A stretch of 64,000 bases of DNA from NCBI RefSeq assembly GCF_020037125.1, contig NZ_JAIQDG010000036.1:49569-113568 (forward strand), in the 5' to 3' direction. Below the pieces are notes generated by a model, which saw nothing but the letters and a program-made list of their open reading frames with translations, had not been told where the DNA came from and did not search any database. This stretch comes from Myxococcus sp. RHSTA-1-4 (GTDB taxonomy: Bacteria; Myxococcota; Myxococcia; Myxococcales; Myxococcaceae). Shown in pieces: positions 37,744 to 46,581 of this stretch. Position numbers and translations under genes: made by a program. The stretch's first letter is position 1; each line of letters starts with the position of its first letter.

Positions 37744-40131
37744 ATGATCGTCAAGTGTGAGCGGTGCCAGACGCGGTTCAAGATCCCCGACGAGAAGGTG
37801 ACCGAGAAGGGGGTCAAGGTCCGCTGTACCAAATGTCAGAACACCTTCCGGGTGGCCCGTGAGGCCGCCCCGGCCGACGGGGGCATGGCGCCCGCTCCCG
37901 CTCCGGGCGGGGAGGCGGACCCCTTCGCCCGCTTCGGCGCCGCCTCGGACCCCCAGGGGGCGGAGATTACGAAGCCCGGGTTCTTCGCCCAGGGCGTGGA
38001 GGCCAGCCGGCCCCCACCCGCTGGCCCGCCCCCGGCAATGCCCTGGAACAGCGTGGATGGGGACCTGGACACGGGGGCGGGTGTGTTCCACGAGCCGACC
38101 CGTGTGGGACCGATACCGCTGCCCCCCGCGGCGCGCCCTTCGGCCAATCCGTTCGACCTGTCCGCGCCGGAGGCCCCGGGTGGGGTACCCGCGTTGGGGG
38201 GTGGAGGGGCGGTTCCGCTTCCGGGGGCCTCGGGGGCTCGGGCGGGGGTTGGCGCCGCGGGGCCGGCGATGTCCGCCCCCGCTCCGGTGACCCTGTTCGG
38301 TCCGTCGAGGGGCGGTGCCCCGGCATCGGCGGCCCCTCGGGGGGCTCCGCCGGCTCCAGTAGCTGGCGCGGCGGCCCGGCCGCCTCCGCCTCCTGCCGCC
38401 TCGCACGGCGTGGCTGCTCCCAGCGCCGGTGGTGTGCCACCTCCAGCTCCCGCCGGCGCGGCCCCTGTCACTCCCCGCCGGGGCGCGGCACCTGCTGCCG
38501 CACCGCCTCCCCTGGCCCTGGACGGGGCGGACCCGTTCGCGGACCTCCTCGGTGGCCCCGGGCCCTCCGGGGGGGCCGTGCCGCCGAATGCCTTCGATGA
38601 CCTTCCGGTGCCCAAGGCGCCCGCGGCCGATGCGCTCCGCCGGGCCGCGGCGCCTCCTCCCGCCTCCTCGCCCACGGGGGCGATGGCGCCAGGCCCGGTA
38701 CGCCCGGCCCAGACCGGGGCCCGTCCTCCCGCGCCAGCGGCGCCCTTCCAGGATGACGACCCGTTCGCGTCCATCGACATCGACGTCGGGACCGCGACCC
38801 CCACGGCTCCGGTGCCCCGGGCGGCTCCGGCTCCCGCCGTGCCCGCCGGAGAGGACCCGTTCGCGTCCATCGACATCGATGACGTGACTGTCACCTCCAC
38901 GGCCACGGCCGCCCCCGCGTTCGCCGGAGAGGACCCGTTCGCGTCCATCGGCCTCGGCGGTGTCAGCGGACCGTCCCTGCCTCCGGCCGCACCGTCCTCC
39001 AGCGGACCCGGGGGACGGGCACCCGCGGCGCCCCTGCCACCATTTGCTGGCGCACCCGCGGGGCGGGCACCTGCCGCGCCCCTGTCGCCTCCCTCCAGCG
39101 CAACGGCGGCAGGGGCACCCGCCGGGGGGCTGCCGCAGCCCGCCAGCGCACCGGTGGGGCGTGCACCCGCTGCTTCCTCGCAGCCGTCTCCCGCCGCGCC
39201 CCTGCCACCCCCTGCCAACGCCAGCGACCTGTTCGACCTCACCTCGGACGCGGACCCGTTCGGCGAGCACTCCGGGGTGCAGCCGACCGACACCGGCCGC
39301 GCGGCCCTGTTCGGAACGACGCCTCCACCCGCTGACAGCCTGGATGACCCCTTCGCCCTCGCTCCCTCGGGCGGCTCGCTGCTGGCGGACGTGCCCCCGG
39401 TGGACGAGGCCCAGGAGTTCAGCGTCACGCTCGGCACGCTCGGAGCGCCCGGGGCGGGCCCACGCGAGGTCCTGGACCTCGGACCCGCGGCGGACGCGCC
39501 CGCCGTCTCCGTGGCCCGCCCCACCGCCCGTCCCGAGGACGTGGGCATCCCCCAGAGCCGCCCGCCCAGCCGCGCCCGGAAGGTGACGGCGCTCGTGGCC
39601 AACCTCGTCGTCGCCTCCGCGCTGGTGGTGGGACTGGGCGCCGTGGGCCGCGTCTACCTGCGTGAGGGCCGGGTGGACCTGTCGGTGCTGTCTCCGGAGC
39701 ACCTGCGCACGCTCGTCTTCCCCTCGGCCCGGCCGCTGGTGGCCGTGGACGTGTCCAATGCCCTCTATGAGACCCGAGCGGGGCGGTCGCTCTTCATCGT
39801 CCGCGGTGAGGCGGAGAACCGCACCGCCTCCGCCACCCGCGTGCGCGTGCGCGCCGCGCTGTACGACGGCAGCCAGCGGGTGCGCTCCGCGGAGGCGCTC
39901 GCGGGCGCGCTGCCCACGCCCGAGGAACTGTACGCCGTGGGCAACTCGGACTCGGCCGCGGCGCTGAGCCAGCGCCTGGACGCGGCGGCCACCCCCGTGG
40001 CGCCCGGCGCCAGGGCCCCCTTCCTCGTCATGTTCCACGAGTACCCGGCGGACCTCGGTGCATTCCGGCTGGAGGTGACGCTGGAGCCGGTGTCCTCCGC
40101 CCCAGCGGAGGCCGGCGGTCGCAAGGAGTGA
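37744..40131 (+). CDS. MJ0042 zinc-ribbon protein with long disordered linker and one membrane helix
   Basis: 795 residues. The N-terminal zinc ribbon has C5xxC8 and C28xxC31 (MIVKCERCQTRF, RCTKCQNTF). Residues 40-610 are Pro/Ala/Gly-rich and disordered, with at least seven short DPF[AG] motifs (for example DPFASIDID). A single membrane helix (VTALVANLVVASALVVGLGAVG) lies near 615-640, followed by a beta-rich C-terminal domain (FxxxB/DUF3426-like; VDVSNALYETRAGRSLFIVRGEAENRT). Cytoplasmic ribbon plus periplasmic domain suggests an inner-membrane signalling or scaffold protein. Myxobacterial relatives include motility-complex proteins, but I see no GYF or FHA domain, so no name is given. The next gene overlaps or nearly abuts it. 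Confidence 0.85.
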   Translation: MIVKCERCQTRFKIPDEKVTEKGVKVRCTKCQNTFRVAREAAPADGGMAPAPAPGGEADPFARFGAASDPQGAEITKPGFFAQGVEASRPPPAGPPPAMPWNSVDGDLDTGAGVFHEPTRVGPIPLPPAARPSANPFDLSAPEAPGGVPALGGGGAVPLPGASGARAGVGAAGPAMSAPAPVTLFGPSRGGAPASAAPRGAPPAPVAGAAARPPPPPAASHGVAAPSAGGVPPPAPAGAAPVTPRRGAAPAAAPPPLALDGADPFADLLGGPGPSGGAVPPNAFDDLPVPKAPAADALRRAAAPPPASSPTGAMAPGPVRPAQTGARPPAPAAPFQDDDPFASIDIDVGTATPTAPVPRAAPAPAVPAGEDPFASIDIDDVTVTSTATAAPAFAGEDPFASIGLGGVSGPSLPPAAPSSSGPGGRAPAAPLPPFAGAPAGRAPAAPLSPPSSATAAGAPAGGLPQPASAPVGRAPAASSQPSPAAPLPPPANASDLFDLTSDADPFGEHSGVQPTDTGRAALFGTTPPPADSLDDPFALAPSGGSLLADVPPVDEAQEFSVTLGTLGAPGAGPREVLDLGPAADAPAVSVARPTARPEDVGIPQSRPPSRARKVTALVANLVVASALVVGLGAVGRVYLREGRVDLSVLSPEHLRTLVFPSARPLVAVDVSNALYETRAGRSLFIVRGEAENRTASATRVRVRAALYDGSQRVRSAEALAGALPTPEELYAVGNSDSAAALSQRLDAAATPVAPGARAPFLVMFHEYPADLGAFRLEVTLEPVSSAPAEAGGRKE

Positions 40132-40139
40132 GTCACCGC

Positions 40140-40946
40140 ATGCCCACGCTGGAGGACGCCCGCACCGTCGCCCGCTTCCTGCACGCCCTGAGCGGCGGCG
40201 CCGAGGTGCGCCGCAAGGCCGCCGCGCGCGAGCTGGCCCGGAGGGACCCGCTCGACACGAATGAGCTGGTCGGCCACCTCATCTCCCTGGCCCGTCATGG
40301 CTGGGGGCCCGCCAGTTGCGTGCTGTCCGACTTCATGGCCGCGCTGGAGCAGGAGGCTACGTCCATTCCCCACGTGGAAGCGCTGCGGCGGCTCGCGCAT
40401 GTGCAGTCGCTCGACACGGTGGCGGACCTGTTCGCCGAGGGCCCCGCCCAGAAGGAGATGGACGCGGACGCCGCCGCCCGCGCGGACGCCAATGCCTTCT
40501 CCCAGTCGCTCGGGCACCTGAAGCAGCAGGCCCGCCTCACGAGGGACCCGGACACGCTGTCCCGCCTGGCCACCGTCAGCAACCCGACGGTGCTGCGCAA
40601 CGTGCTCATCAACCCGCGGCTCACCGAGGACCTCGTGGTCCGCATCGCCGCGCGCCGCCCGGCCCGGCCCGAGCCGCTCATCGAAATCTGGAAGTCGCCG
40701 CGCTGGTCCGTGCGCCATGCCGTGCGCCGCGCGCTCGTCTTCAATCCGTACCTGCCACCGGAGATTGGCGCGAAAATCGTCCCGCTCCTCAACACCACGG
40801 ACCTGCGCGAGGTGGTCGCCAGCAACAGCCTGCACCCCGCGCTGCGCGAGCAGGCCGCCCGGCTGCTCGCCGAGAGTCCCGAGGTGCGGCAGCTCGCCAG
40901 CCAGGTCGCCACGGCGCGGCGCACCGGGCCTCACGGGCCGGACTGA
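40140..40946 (+). CDS. HEAT-like helical-repeat protein
   Basis: ATG 40140 (MPTLEDARTVARFLH); a GTG at 40128 inside the previous stop is an alternative. 268 residues, all-helical, with repeats such as RRKAAARELARRDP, PDTLSRLATVSNPTVLRNVLINPRL and WSVRHAVRRALVFNPYLPPEIG, similar to the NPxxP spacing of leucine-rich variant/HEAT families. No catalytic residues. It is tightly linked to the zinc-ribbon gene, so a protein-interaction role in the same process is likely. It converges on tatA. Confidence 0.75.
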   Translation: MPTLEDARTVARFLHALSGGAEVRRKAAARELARRDPLDTNELVGHLISLARHGWGPASCVLSDFMAALEQEATSIPHVEALRRLAHVQSLDTVADLFAEGPAQKEMDADAAARADANAFSQSLGHLKQQARLTRDPDTLSRLATVSNPTVLRNVLINPRLTEDLVVRIAARRPARPEPLIEIWKSPRWSVRHAVRRALVFNPYLPPEIGAKIVPLLNTTDLREVVASNSLHPALREQAARLLAESPEVRQLASQVATARRTGPHGPD

Positions 40947-40967
40947 GGAGAAGGGCAGGGACGCGGG

Positions 40968-41195
40968 CTAGCGGCGGCGCGGCGGCTCGGGCTCGGAAAT
41001 CTCCGCGTCCGTGGTGCCCCGGCGCGAGTGCGTCAGCGACTTCGCGTCCACCAGGTCCTCGCCCTTCGAGGCCTTCTTGAACGAGTAGACGAACTTGCCC
41101 ACGGCGTTGCCGAGCTGACCCATGCGGGCGGCCGAGAAGACCACCAACAGGATGAAGCCGAGGACGATGATTTCTCCGAGGCCGAGGCCCAGCAT
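40968..41195 (-). CDS. tatA: twin-arginine translocase TatA/TatE family subunit
   Basis: 75 residues from ATG 41195; longer readings have no basis. It has the N-terminal LGLGEIIVLGFILLVVF membrane helix with the conserved early Glu, a hinge, the amphipathic helix MGQLGNAVGKFVYSFKKAS (the F-K-G-type region of TatA), then a polar tail. It forms the pore-type component of Tat export of folded proteins. It is solitary here: no tatB or tatC is adjacent. The gap to the GDPD gene is 115 bases. Confidence 0.85.
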   Translation of the reverse strand: MLGLGLGEIIVLGFILLVVFSAARMGQLGNAVGKFVYSFKKASKGEDLVDAKSLTHSRRGTTDAEISEPEPPRRR

Positions 41196-41310
41196 GGTGC
41201 GGGCACAGTGCAGCAAAGGGCGGGGGGAGGCAAGCCGCGCGTCCACCGGTGGACGCGGCCGGCCGCACCGTTGCTGCGCGGCGGACGCAACCGGCGCACA
41301 CTGGGGGCCC

Positions 41311-42036
41311 ATGCTCCTGCTTGCCCACCGTGGTGCCAGCGCCGATGCCCCCGAGAACACCCTGGACGCCTTCGCCGAGGCCGCCCGTCAGGGCGCCGAC
41401 GGGGTGGAACTGGACGCCATGGTGTGCGGCTCCGGGGAGGTGGTGGTCTGCCACGACGAGAAGCTGGACCGGCTCGCGCGCCTGCCCTGGGAGGTGCGCG
41501 TCACCCCCTGGTGGAAGCTCCAGCGCGCCGACGTGGGCTCGCCGCTCGGCTTCGCCCCCGCCCGCATCCCCCTGCTGGAGGAGGTGCTGGAGGCGCTGCC
41601 CGCGAACTTCCTCATCAACATCGAGCTGAAGTGCGAGCGCTTCGACGACGGCGGCCTCGCGGAGAAGGTGGCGGAGCTCGTCCGCCGGCGCGGGCTGGCC
41701 GAGCGGGTGGTCATCTCCAGCTTCAACCCGCTGTGCCTCTTCCGCATGATGGCCGTGGCGCCCGAGCTGCGCCGGGGCTTCCTCATCGACCCGGACAAGC
41801 CCTGGGGCGTCCAGGCCTACGGGGTGAGCCCGCTGGTGTCCTCACACTCGGTCCACCCGTTCCACGAGGCGTGCACCCCGGAGCGGGTGGCCGCGTGGCG
41901 CGCCGCCGGCCTGCGTGTGGCGGCCTGGACGGTGGATGACCTCGCGCGGGCCCGGGCCCTGGAGGCCATGGGCGTCAGCTACCTCATCACGAACAAGCCC
42001 GGCACCGTGCGCCAGGCCCTGCGCGCCGCCGCGTAG
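41311..42036 (+). CDS. glycerophosphodiester phosphodiesterase
   Basis: 241 residues, compact cytoplasmic form without signal peptide. GDPD motifs: LLAHRGASADAPENT (catalytic His and the E of the metal site), GVELDAMVCGSGEVVVCHDEKLDR (E/D metal ligands and second catalytic His), FLINIELKCE (Glu ligand) and VVISSFNP. The C-terminal VAAWTVDD and YLITNKPG are conserved. It hydrolyses glycerophosphodiesters to glycerol-3-phosphate plus alcohol. It is convergent with the barrel gene (3-base gap). Confidence 0.93.
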   Translation: MLLLAHRGASADAPENTLDAFAEAARQGADGVELDAMVCGSGEVVVCHDEKLDRLARLPWEVRVTPWWKLQRADVGSPLGFAPARIPLLEEVLEALPANFLINIELKCERFDDGGLAEKVAELVRRRGLAERVVISSFNPLCLFRMMAVAPELRRGFLIDPDKPWGVQAYGVSPLVSSHSVHPFHEACTPERVAAWRAAGLRVAAWTVDDLARARALEAMGVSYLITNKPGTVRQALRAAA

Positions 42037-42039
42037 ACC

Positions 42040-42945
42040 TCAGAAGTCCATGCCGAGCGTGGTGTTGAAGGCGAACACCGCGGGCAGGCTCCGGCTCTCC
42101 GTGCCTCCCGATTCAGTGGGAACGTCCACGCTGCCCGTGCGCGTCAGCGACAGCTCCGCGCCGAGCTGCAGCACGCCGCCGATGAACCGCACGCCGCCGT
42201 ACAGGCGCTGGTTCATGTTGTCGCCGAAGGACACCTTCCTGTAGGCGGCCGTGTCCTCCAGCGCCGCGCGCGAGCTCTCGCCCGTCGACTCCTCCAGGGA
42301 GCGCTCCGGCCTGAAGTCGAGCCGGCTGGAGGTGGCGCCCACGAAGCCCAGGTCCAGGCCGCCGTAGGGCGTCAGCGTCACCATGCCGCCGAGCGGGAAC
42401 TGCTTGCCCACGCCGAAATCCAGGCCCCACACCGTCAGGTTCAGGTCCCGGGCGCCGAACAGCTTCGTCACGTGCAGGCGCACGCCAGCGTCCGGCAGCC
42501 AGGTGAAGCCCTCGTTGACGGCCCACTTCAGCTCGCCCGTGCCCACCACCTGGCTGCTGCGCTCGATGTAGCCCACGCGTCCGCCCAGCTCCAACGAGAA
42601 GGGCAGGCCCTTGCGCACGTGGAGGGAGGGGATGAGCACCGTGGACGGCTGCGGGTCCTCCATGGGGATGACCACGCTGTCCGGCAGGGACACGACGGAC
42701 AGCTCCGCGTTGACGGCCCAGGCCGAGTGGCCCGTCGTCTCCGGCGGCATCAGGTTCACCGAGGTGATGGCCGCGCCCATGACGCGGGCGAACGCCTGGA
42801 AGTCAGCGTCGGCGGTGAGCACCGGCTCGGTGCCATTCACATCCGGGTTGCCGAGCTGCCAGATGCGCAGGTCGTTGTTGTCCGCGTACGCGGCCGCACC
42901 TGTCGCCCATGCCGCGAGGGCCAGCCACCGACTGAACGTCCGCAT
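42040..42945 (-). CDS. outer-membrane beta-barrel protein, function unknown
   Basis: ATG 42945 with GGAGG 11 bases upstream; the GTG 9 bases earlier sits too close to that site. 301 residues: signal peptide (WLALAAWATGAAAYA), then alternating hydrophobic strands such as FSLELGGRVGYIER, TPYGGLDLGFVGATS and RLYGGVRFIGGVLQLGAELSL, ending in a terminal Phe (TTLGMDF), the usual BAM recognition end. Transporter or structural role unknown. Confidence 0.78.
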   Translation of the reverse strand: MRTFSRWLALAAWATGAAAYADNNDLRIWQLGNPDVNGTEPVLTADADFQAFARVMGAAITSVNLMPPETTGHSAWAVNAELSVVSLPDSVVIPMEDPQPSTVLIPSLHVRKGLPFSLELGGRVGYIERSSQVVGTGELKWAVNEGFTWLPDAGVRLHVTKLFGARDLNLTVWGLDFGVGKQFPLGGMVTLTPYGGLDLGFVGATSSRLDFRPERSLEESTGESSRAALEDTAAYRKVSFGDNMNQRLYGGVRFIGGVLQLGAELSLTRTGSVDVPTESGGTESRSLPAVFAFNTTLGMDF

Positions 42946-43131
42946 GCGAGTCACCGCCTCCGGGGGCGCACTGGACCGGCCGGGGGGCGCCCAACGCGTC
43001 GGACGCTAACGCCTGCCCGCGAGGAGCGTCAACAAAACGGGCGGCCCCTCCCGCGGTCTCCGTGAGGAGGCTCCGCTGGAAAGGCCGCCCGGAAGAGGCG
43101 GCGCGCCAGGGTGGCGCGAGGCGCCGGGGTG

Positions 43132-46100
43132 CTACTGCTGCTTCACCGGCGTGCTGTTCGCCGGCGCGGAGACCTTCTGGGCCACCTCCGCCGGACGGCG
43201 GCGGATGACCAGGGTGCGGCGGCTGGCGAAGTCGGTGTCCTCGCGGGCCACCACCAGCACGTTGTTGTTGCCCTCCTTGAGCGCGAACTCGGTGGAGAAC
43301 TTCAACGTGTGGGGCTCACCGCCCTTGGGGTCCACGCCCTTGAAGTAGACCTTCTGGTCATTCACCAGCACGTAGACGTCCAGGAGCCCGTTGGGGTCGT
43401 TGACGATGCCGGACAGCGTGAACTTGTCCCCGTTGGCCACGAGGCCCCCGGCGGCCGGGTCCACGTCCAGGCGGATGTCGGGCGGCCGGTGCTGCGTGGT
43501 CCACGCCAGCTTGGGCTGGGTGGCGCGGCCCGCGGCGCGCTGCTCCCGCGCGTCCTGGGTGCGGACGAAGGCGAAGCGGCCCTTCTCCAGCTCCACACGG
43601 TAGAAGCCCTTGGCCACCGCCTCCACGGGCAGCACCGAGGCCCCGCCCAGCTTCGCCACCGGCCGGGCATCCGCCGCCGGAGCGCCGAAGAGCTCCGCCT
43701 TGTCGTTCACCCGGACGAAGCCCTTCTTCGGCTCCACCGCGGCCACCGCGGCGTCACGCACCGGCAGCTGCAGCTTCTCCATGACGAACTCCTCGAGGGG
43801 CTCGTCGATGATGGCCAGCTTCAGCGGGAAGGTGTCGCCCTTGTAGCCCTTCTTCACCTCGAGCTGGAAGCGCGCCGTCTTCGTCTCGCCGGGCTTCAGC
43901 TCGCCCAGCTTGAAGCGGCCCTTCTCGATGAAGATGTTGGCGTCCCCGCCATTCTTGATCTGCGTGAAGGAGTCGAGCGCCGGGCCGGTGCCCGCGTTCG
44001 TCACGTCCAGCAGCACGGAGAAGGACTCCCCGCGCTGCACCATGCCGTCGCCGTTGCAGGTGGTGCAGTCGTCGATGACCTGCCAGTTGAAGGCGAAGGC
44101 GGGGCGCGGCAGCTCCACGAAGTTGAGCTCCGCCACGCGCGTCTCCGGAAGCGGGCCGTGGTCGTCGAAGAACTTCACCGTCACGTCGTCGCGGCGGCTG
44201 GTGAGGTCCTTGGGCAGGCGCACCTTCACCTTCCAGGACTTCTTCTCACCCGGGTTCAGCGCGCCGAAGAGGAACTCGCGGCGGTCCAGGAAGGCGTTGT
44301 CGCTCTCCGTGTAGGCGCGCACGCGCTTCAGCGGCTCGGTGCCCTTGTTCTCGGCGGTGACGACCATCTCCAGCACCTCGCCCGCGGCAATCTTCGCGTC
44401 CGCGGACGGGCTCAGCGAGGCGGCCATCTGCACGTTCTTCGGCGTGGGGCCGGCGCTCCAGTCCACGCCCAGCGCGGCGATGGCGGAGCTGATGCGAGCC
44501 TCCTCGTCCTTGCGCTTCTGCTCCACGAAGGCCTTGCCCTGCTGGAGCTGCTGCTTGCGGGTGGTGGCCGGCGCGCGCAGCACGTAGTCACGCGCGAACT
44601 GGACCTCGAAGTCCTCCTTGATTTCGTCCTGCGACTCGGCGTCGAGCTGGTCGTCCAGGTCCTCGCCCTGGCCGGCCACGTCCACGTCCAGCAGCGGGTC
44701 CTTGCGCTCGCCCTTCTTGTCGGTCGCGGGCTTGTCGGCGGCGGCCGTCTTGGGAGCCTTGGACTCCTCCTTGGCGGCGGCGGCCTGGGCCTGCTTCTCG
44801 TCAATCTTGAGGTACTTGAGGCTCTCCAGCGGCTTCTCGCGGTCCAGCACGTCCTCCCGCTTCTTGGCGACGGTGGACGAGTCCGGGTTGCCGAAGTGCT
44901 GGTCCAGGTCCGCCTCACCCATGGAGCGGCGCGGGGCGAACACGTCCACGCGCTCGTCGGTGACGCGGGTGGGGACGAGCTGGATGTCCGGGACGATGCC
45001 GACCTCCTGGATGGAGACGTCGCCGGGCGTGAGGTACTTGGCGATGGTCAGCTTCAGCGCGCTGTCATCCGGGAAGTCGTACAGCACCTGCACGCTGCCC
45101 TTGCCGAACGTCTGGCGGCCGATGATGACCGCGCGGTCGAGGTTCTTCAGCGCGCCGGCCACGATTTCGGACGCGGAGGCGCTGCCGGCGTTGACCAGCA
45201 CGGCGATGGGGTAGGCGTCCTCGCCGTCCGTGGGGCGCGCGCGCTTCTCCTCGCGCAGCTTGTCGGACAGGCCCACCGTCGCGACGATGGTGCCGCTGGA
45301 GAGGAAGGTGTCGGACACCTGGATGGCCTGCTCCAGCAGGCCGCCCGGGTTGCCGCGCAGGTCCAGCACCAGGCCCTTGAAGCCGCCCTTCGCCGAGGCC
45401 TGCTTGCGCAGGTCGGACAGCGCCGCCTCGAGGTCCCGGGTGGTGTTGCCCTGGAAGTTCTTCAGGCGGACATAACCGACGTTGCCGGCGAGCATCTTGT
45501 GCTGGACGCTCTCGATGGAAATCATCGCGCGGGCCAGCGTCATGGTGCGGGGCTTGTCCCAGCCGTCGCGCTCCACCGTAATCGTGATGCGGCTGTCCAC
45601 CGGGCCGCGCAGCTTGGACACGGCCTCGTTGAGGTCCATGTTGACGGTGGACTCCTCGCCAATCTTCTTGATGCGGTCGTCCTTGAGGATGCCGGCGCGG
45701 TGCGCGGGCGTCTTGGGCAGCACCTTGACGACGGTGAGGTTGCCCTCGCGCATCTGGATGACGAAGCCGAGGCCGCCGAACTCACCCTTGGTGGACAGCT
45801 TCATCTCCCGGTAGAGCTCCGGGCGCAGCAGCACCGAGTGCGGGTCCAGCGTGGACAGCATGCCGTTGACCGCGGCGTACTCGATGTCCCGCGTGTCCTC
45901 GATGGGACGCATGTTCTTCGACAGGAAGTCGAAGACGTCCTTCAGGGCGAAGGACATCTTCCAGAGCGAGTCGACATGGCCGATGTCGAACTCGCGCTGC
46001 TTGCCGTTGACGTTGACGTTGAGCTTGCCCGTCTCGGCGCTGCCCTCGACGAGGACGTCGGGGACGCTCTTCTCCACGTACTCCAGCGCGGAGATCATCA

Positions 46101-46365
46101 TCTCCTTGGGCTTCACGCGCTTGGGGTCGACGTAGTTCTCCTTCACATAGAGGATGACCTTCGTCAGGACGCGGAGGCTGTTGAGGTCGTGCTGGGCCTT
46201 CTCGCCCTTGGCGGCCGGCAGGCTGCCGTCCCAGGAGCCCTGCCCGGCCTCGGCCGTGCCCAGGGTGAGCGGCAAGGGTGCCCGGTCACTGCCCACCAGG
46301 GCCCAGGCGCCGAGGAGCACGGCAACGGCGGTGATGCGGCGGAAGAAACGCGGCATGTGATTCAT
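43132..46365 (-). CDS. S41 C-terminal processing protease with very long C-terminal extension
   Basis: 1077 residues, more than twice the usual CTP length of about 400-480. N-terminal signal/anchor (MNHMPRFFRRITAVAVLLG); CTP N-domain about 60-165; PDZ about 175-245 (GLGFVIQMREGNLTVVKVLP); S41 core about 250-430 with GLVLDLRGNPGGLLEQAIQV, the catalytic-Ser motif NAGSASASE and the catalytic Lys in FGKGSVQ. A charged Lys/Glu/Ala segment (about 480-560) leads to CARDB/APHP-like Ig domains (about 600-820) that include a CTTC pair, then an SH3-like unit and a final beta domain. It is periplasmic and probably active. The added domains suggest substrate recognition or a structural envelope role. Confidence 0.9.
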   Translation of the reverse strand: MNHMPRFFRRITAVAVLLGAWALVGSDRAPLPLTLGTAEAGQGSWDGSLPAAKGEKAQHDLNSLRVLTKVILYVKENYVDPKRVKPKEMMISALEYVEKSVPDVLVEGSAETGKLNVNVNGKQREFDIGHVDSLWKMSFALKDVFDFLSKNMRPIEDTRDIEYAAVNGMLSTLDPHSVLLRPELYREMKLSTKGEFGGLGFVIQMREGNLTVVKVLPKTPAHRAGILKDDRIKKIGEESTVNMDLNEAVSKLRGPVDSRITITVERDGWDKPRTMTLARAMISIESVQHKMLAGNVGYVRLKNFQGNTTRDLEAALSDLRKQASAKGGFKGLVLDLRGNPGGLLEQAIQVSDTFLSSGTIVATVGLSDKLREEKRARPTDGEDAYPIAVLVNAGSASASEIVAGALKNLDRAVIIGRQTFGKGSVQVLYDFPDDSALKLTIAKYLTPGDVSIQEVGIVPDIQLVPTRVTDERVDVFAPRRSMGEADLDQHFGNPDSSTVAKKREDVLDREKPLESLKYLKIDEKQAQAAAAKEESKAPKTAAADKPATDKKGERKDPLLDVDVAGQGEDLDDQLDAESQDEIKEDFEVQFARDYVLRAPATTRKQQLQQGKAFVEQKRKDEEARISSAIAALGVDWSAGPTPKNVQMAASLSPSADAKIAAGEVLEMVVTAENKGTEPLKRVRAYTESDNAFLDRREFLFGALNPGEKKSWKVKVRLPKDLTSRRDDVTVKFFDDHGPLPETRVAELNFVELPRPAFAFNWQVIDDCTTCNGDGMVQRGESFSVLLDVTNAGTGPALDSFTQIKNGGDANIFIEKGRFKLGELKPGETKTARFQLEVKKGYKGDTFPLKLAIIDEPLEEFVMEKLQLPVRDAAVAAVEPKKGFVRVNDKAELFGAPAADARPVAKLGGASVLPVEAVAKGFYRVELEKGRFAFVRTQDAREQRAAGRATQPKLAWTTQHRPPDIRLDVDPAAGGLVANGDKFTLSGIVNDPNGLLDVYVLVNDQKVYFKGVDPKGGEPHTLKFSTEFALKEGNNNVLVVAREDTDFASRRTLVIRRRPAEVAQKVSAPANSTPVKQQ

Positions 46366-46531
46366 CCAAGCTGGAGCACTGGTCGGGCGCCCCGGGGTGT
46401 TGCGAGAAATGCCCTGAAATTCCGAACCTTTGTAACGCGAGAAACGAGCGCTGGGAGCGGCCGGGCAAGCCTAATCACGGCCGCCGGGTGCTTCAAGGCA
46501 TCGCCTTGCTGCTGAGGATGCAGAACGTCCC

Positions 46532-46554
46532 TGGCGGGCATTGCGTTCCCGCCA
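46532..46554 (-). terminator. possible terminator after EI24-like gene
   Basis: TGGCGGG (46532-46538) and CCCGCCA (46548-46554) form a 7-bp stem with a 9-base loop, 28 bases downstream of the EI24-like stop. No U-tract. Confidence 0.35.
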
Positions 46555-46581
46555 ACGGAGCAGGACAGCCGGCGCGGGCGT

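Noticed and set aside
43111..46515. 1134-codon plus-strand frame opposite the CTP protease
   Set aside because: No domains, compositionally a shadow of the S41 gene on the other strand.
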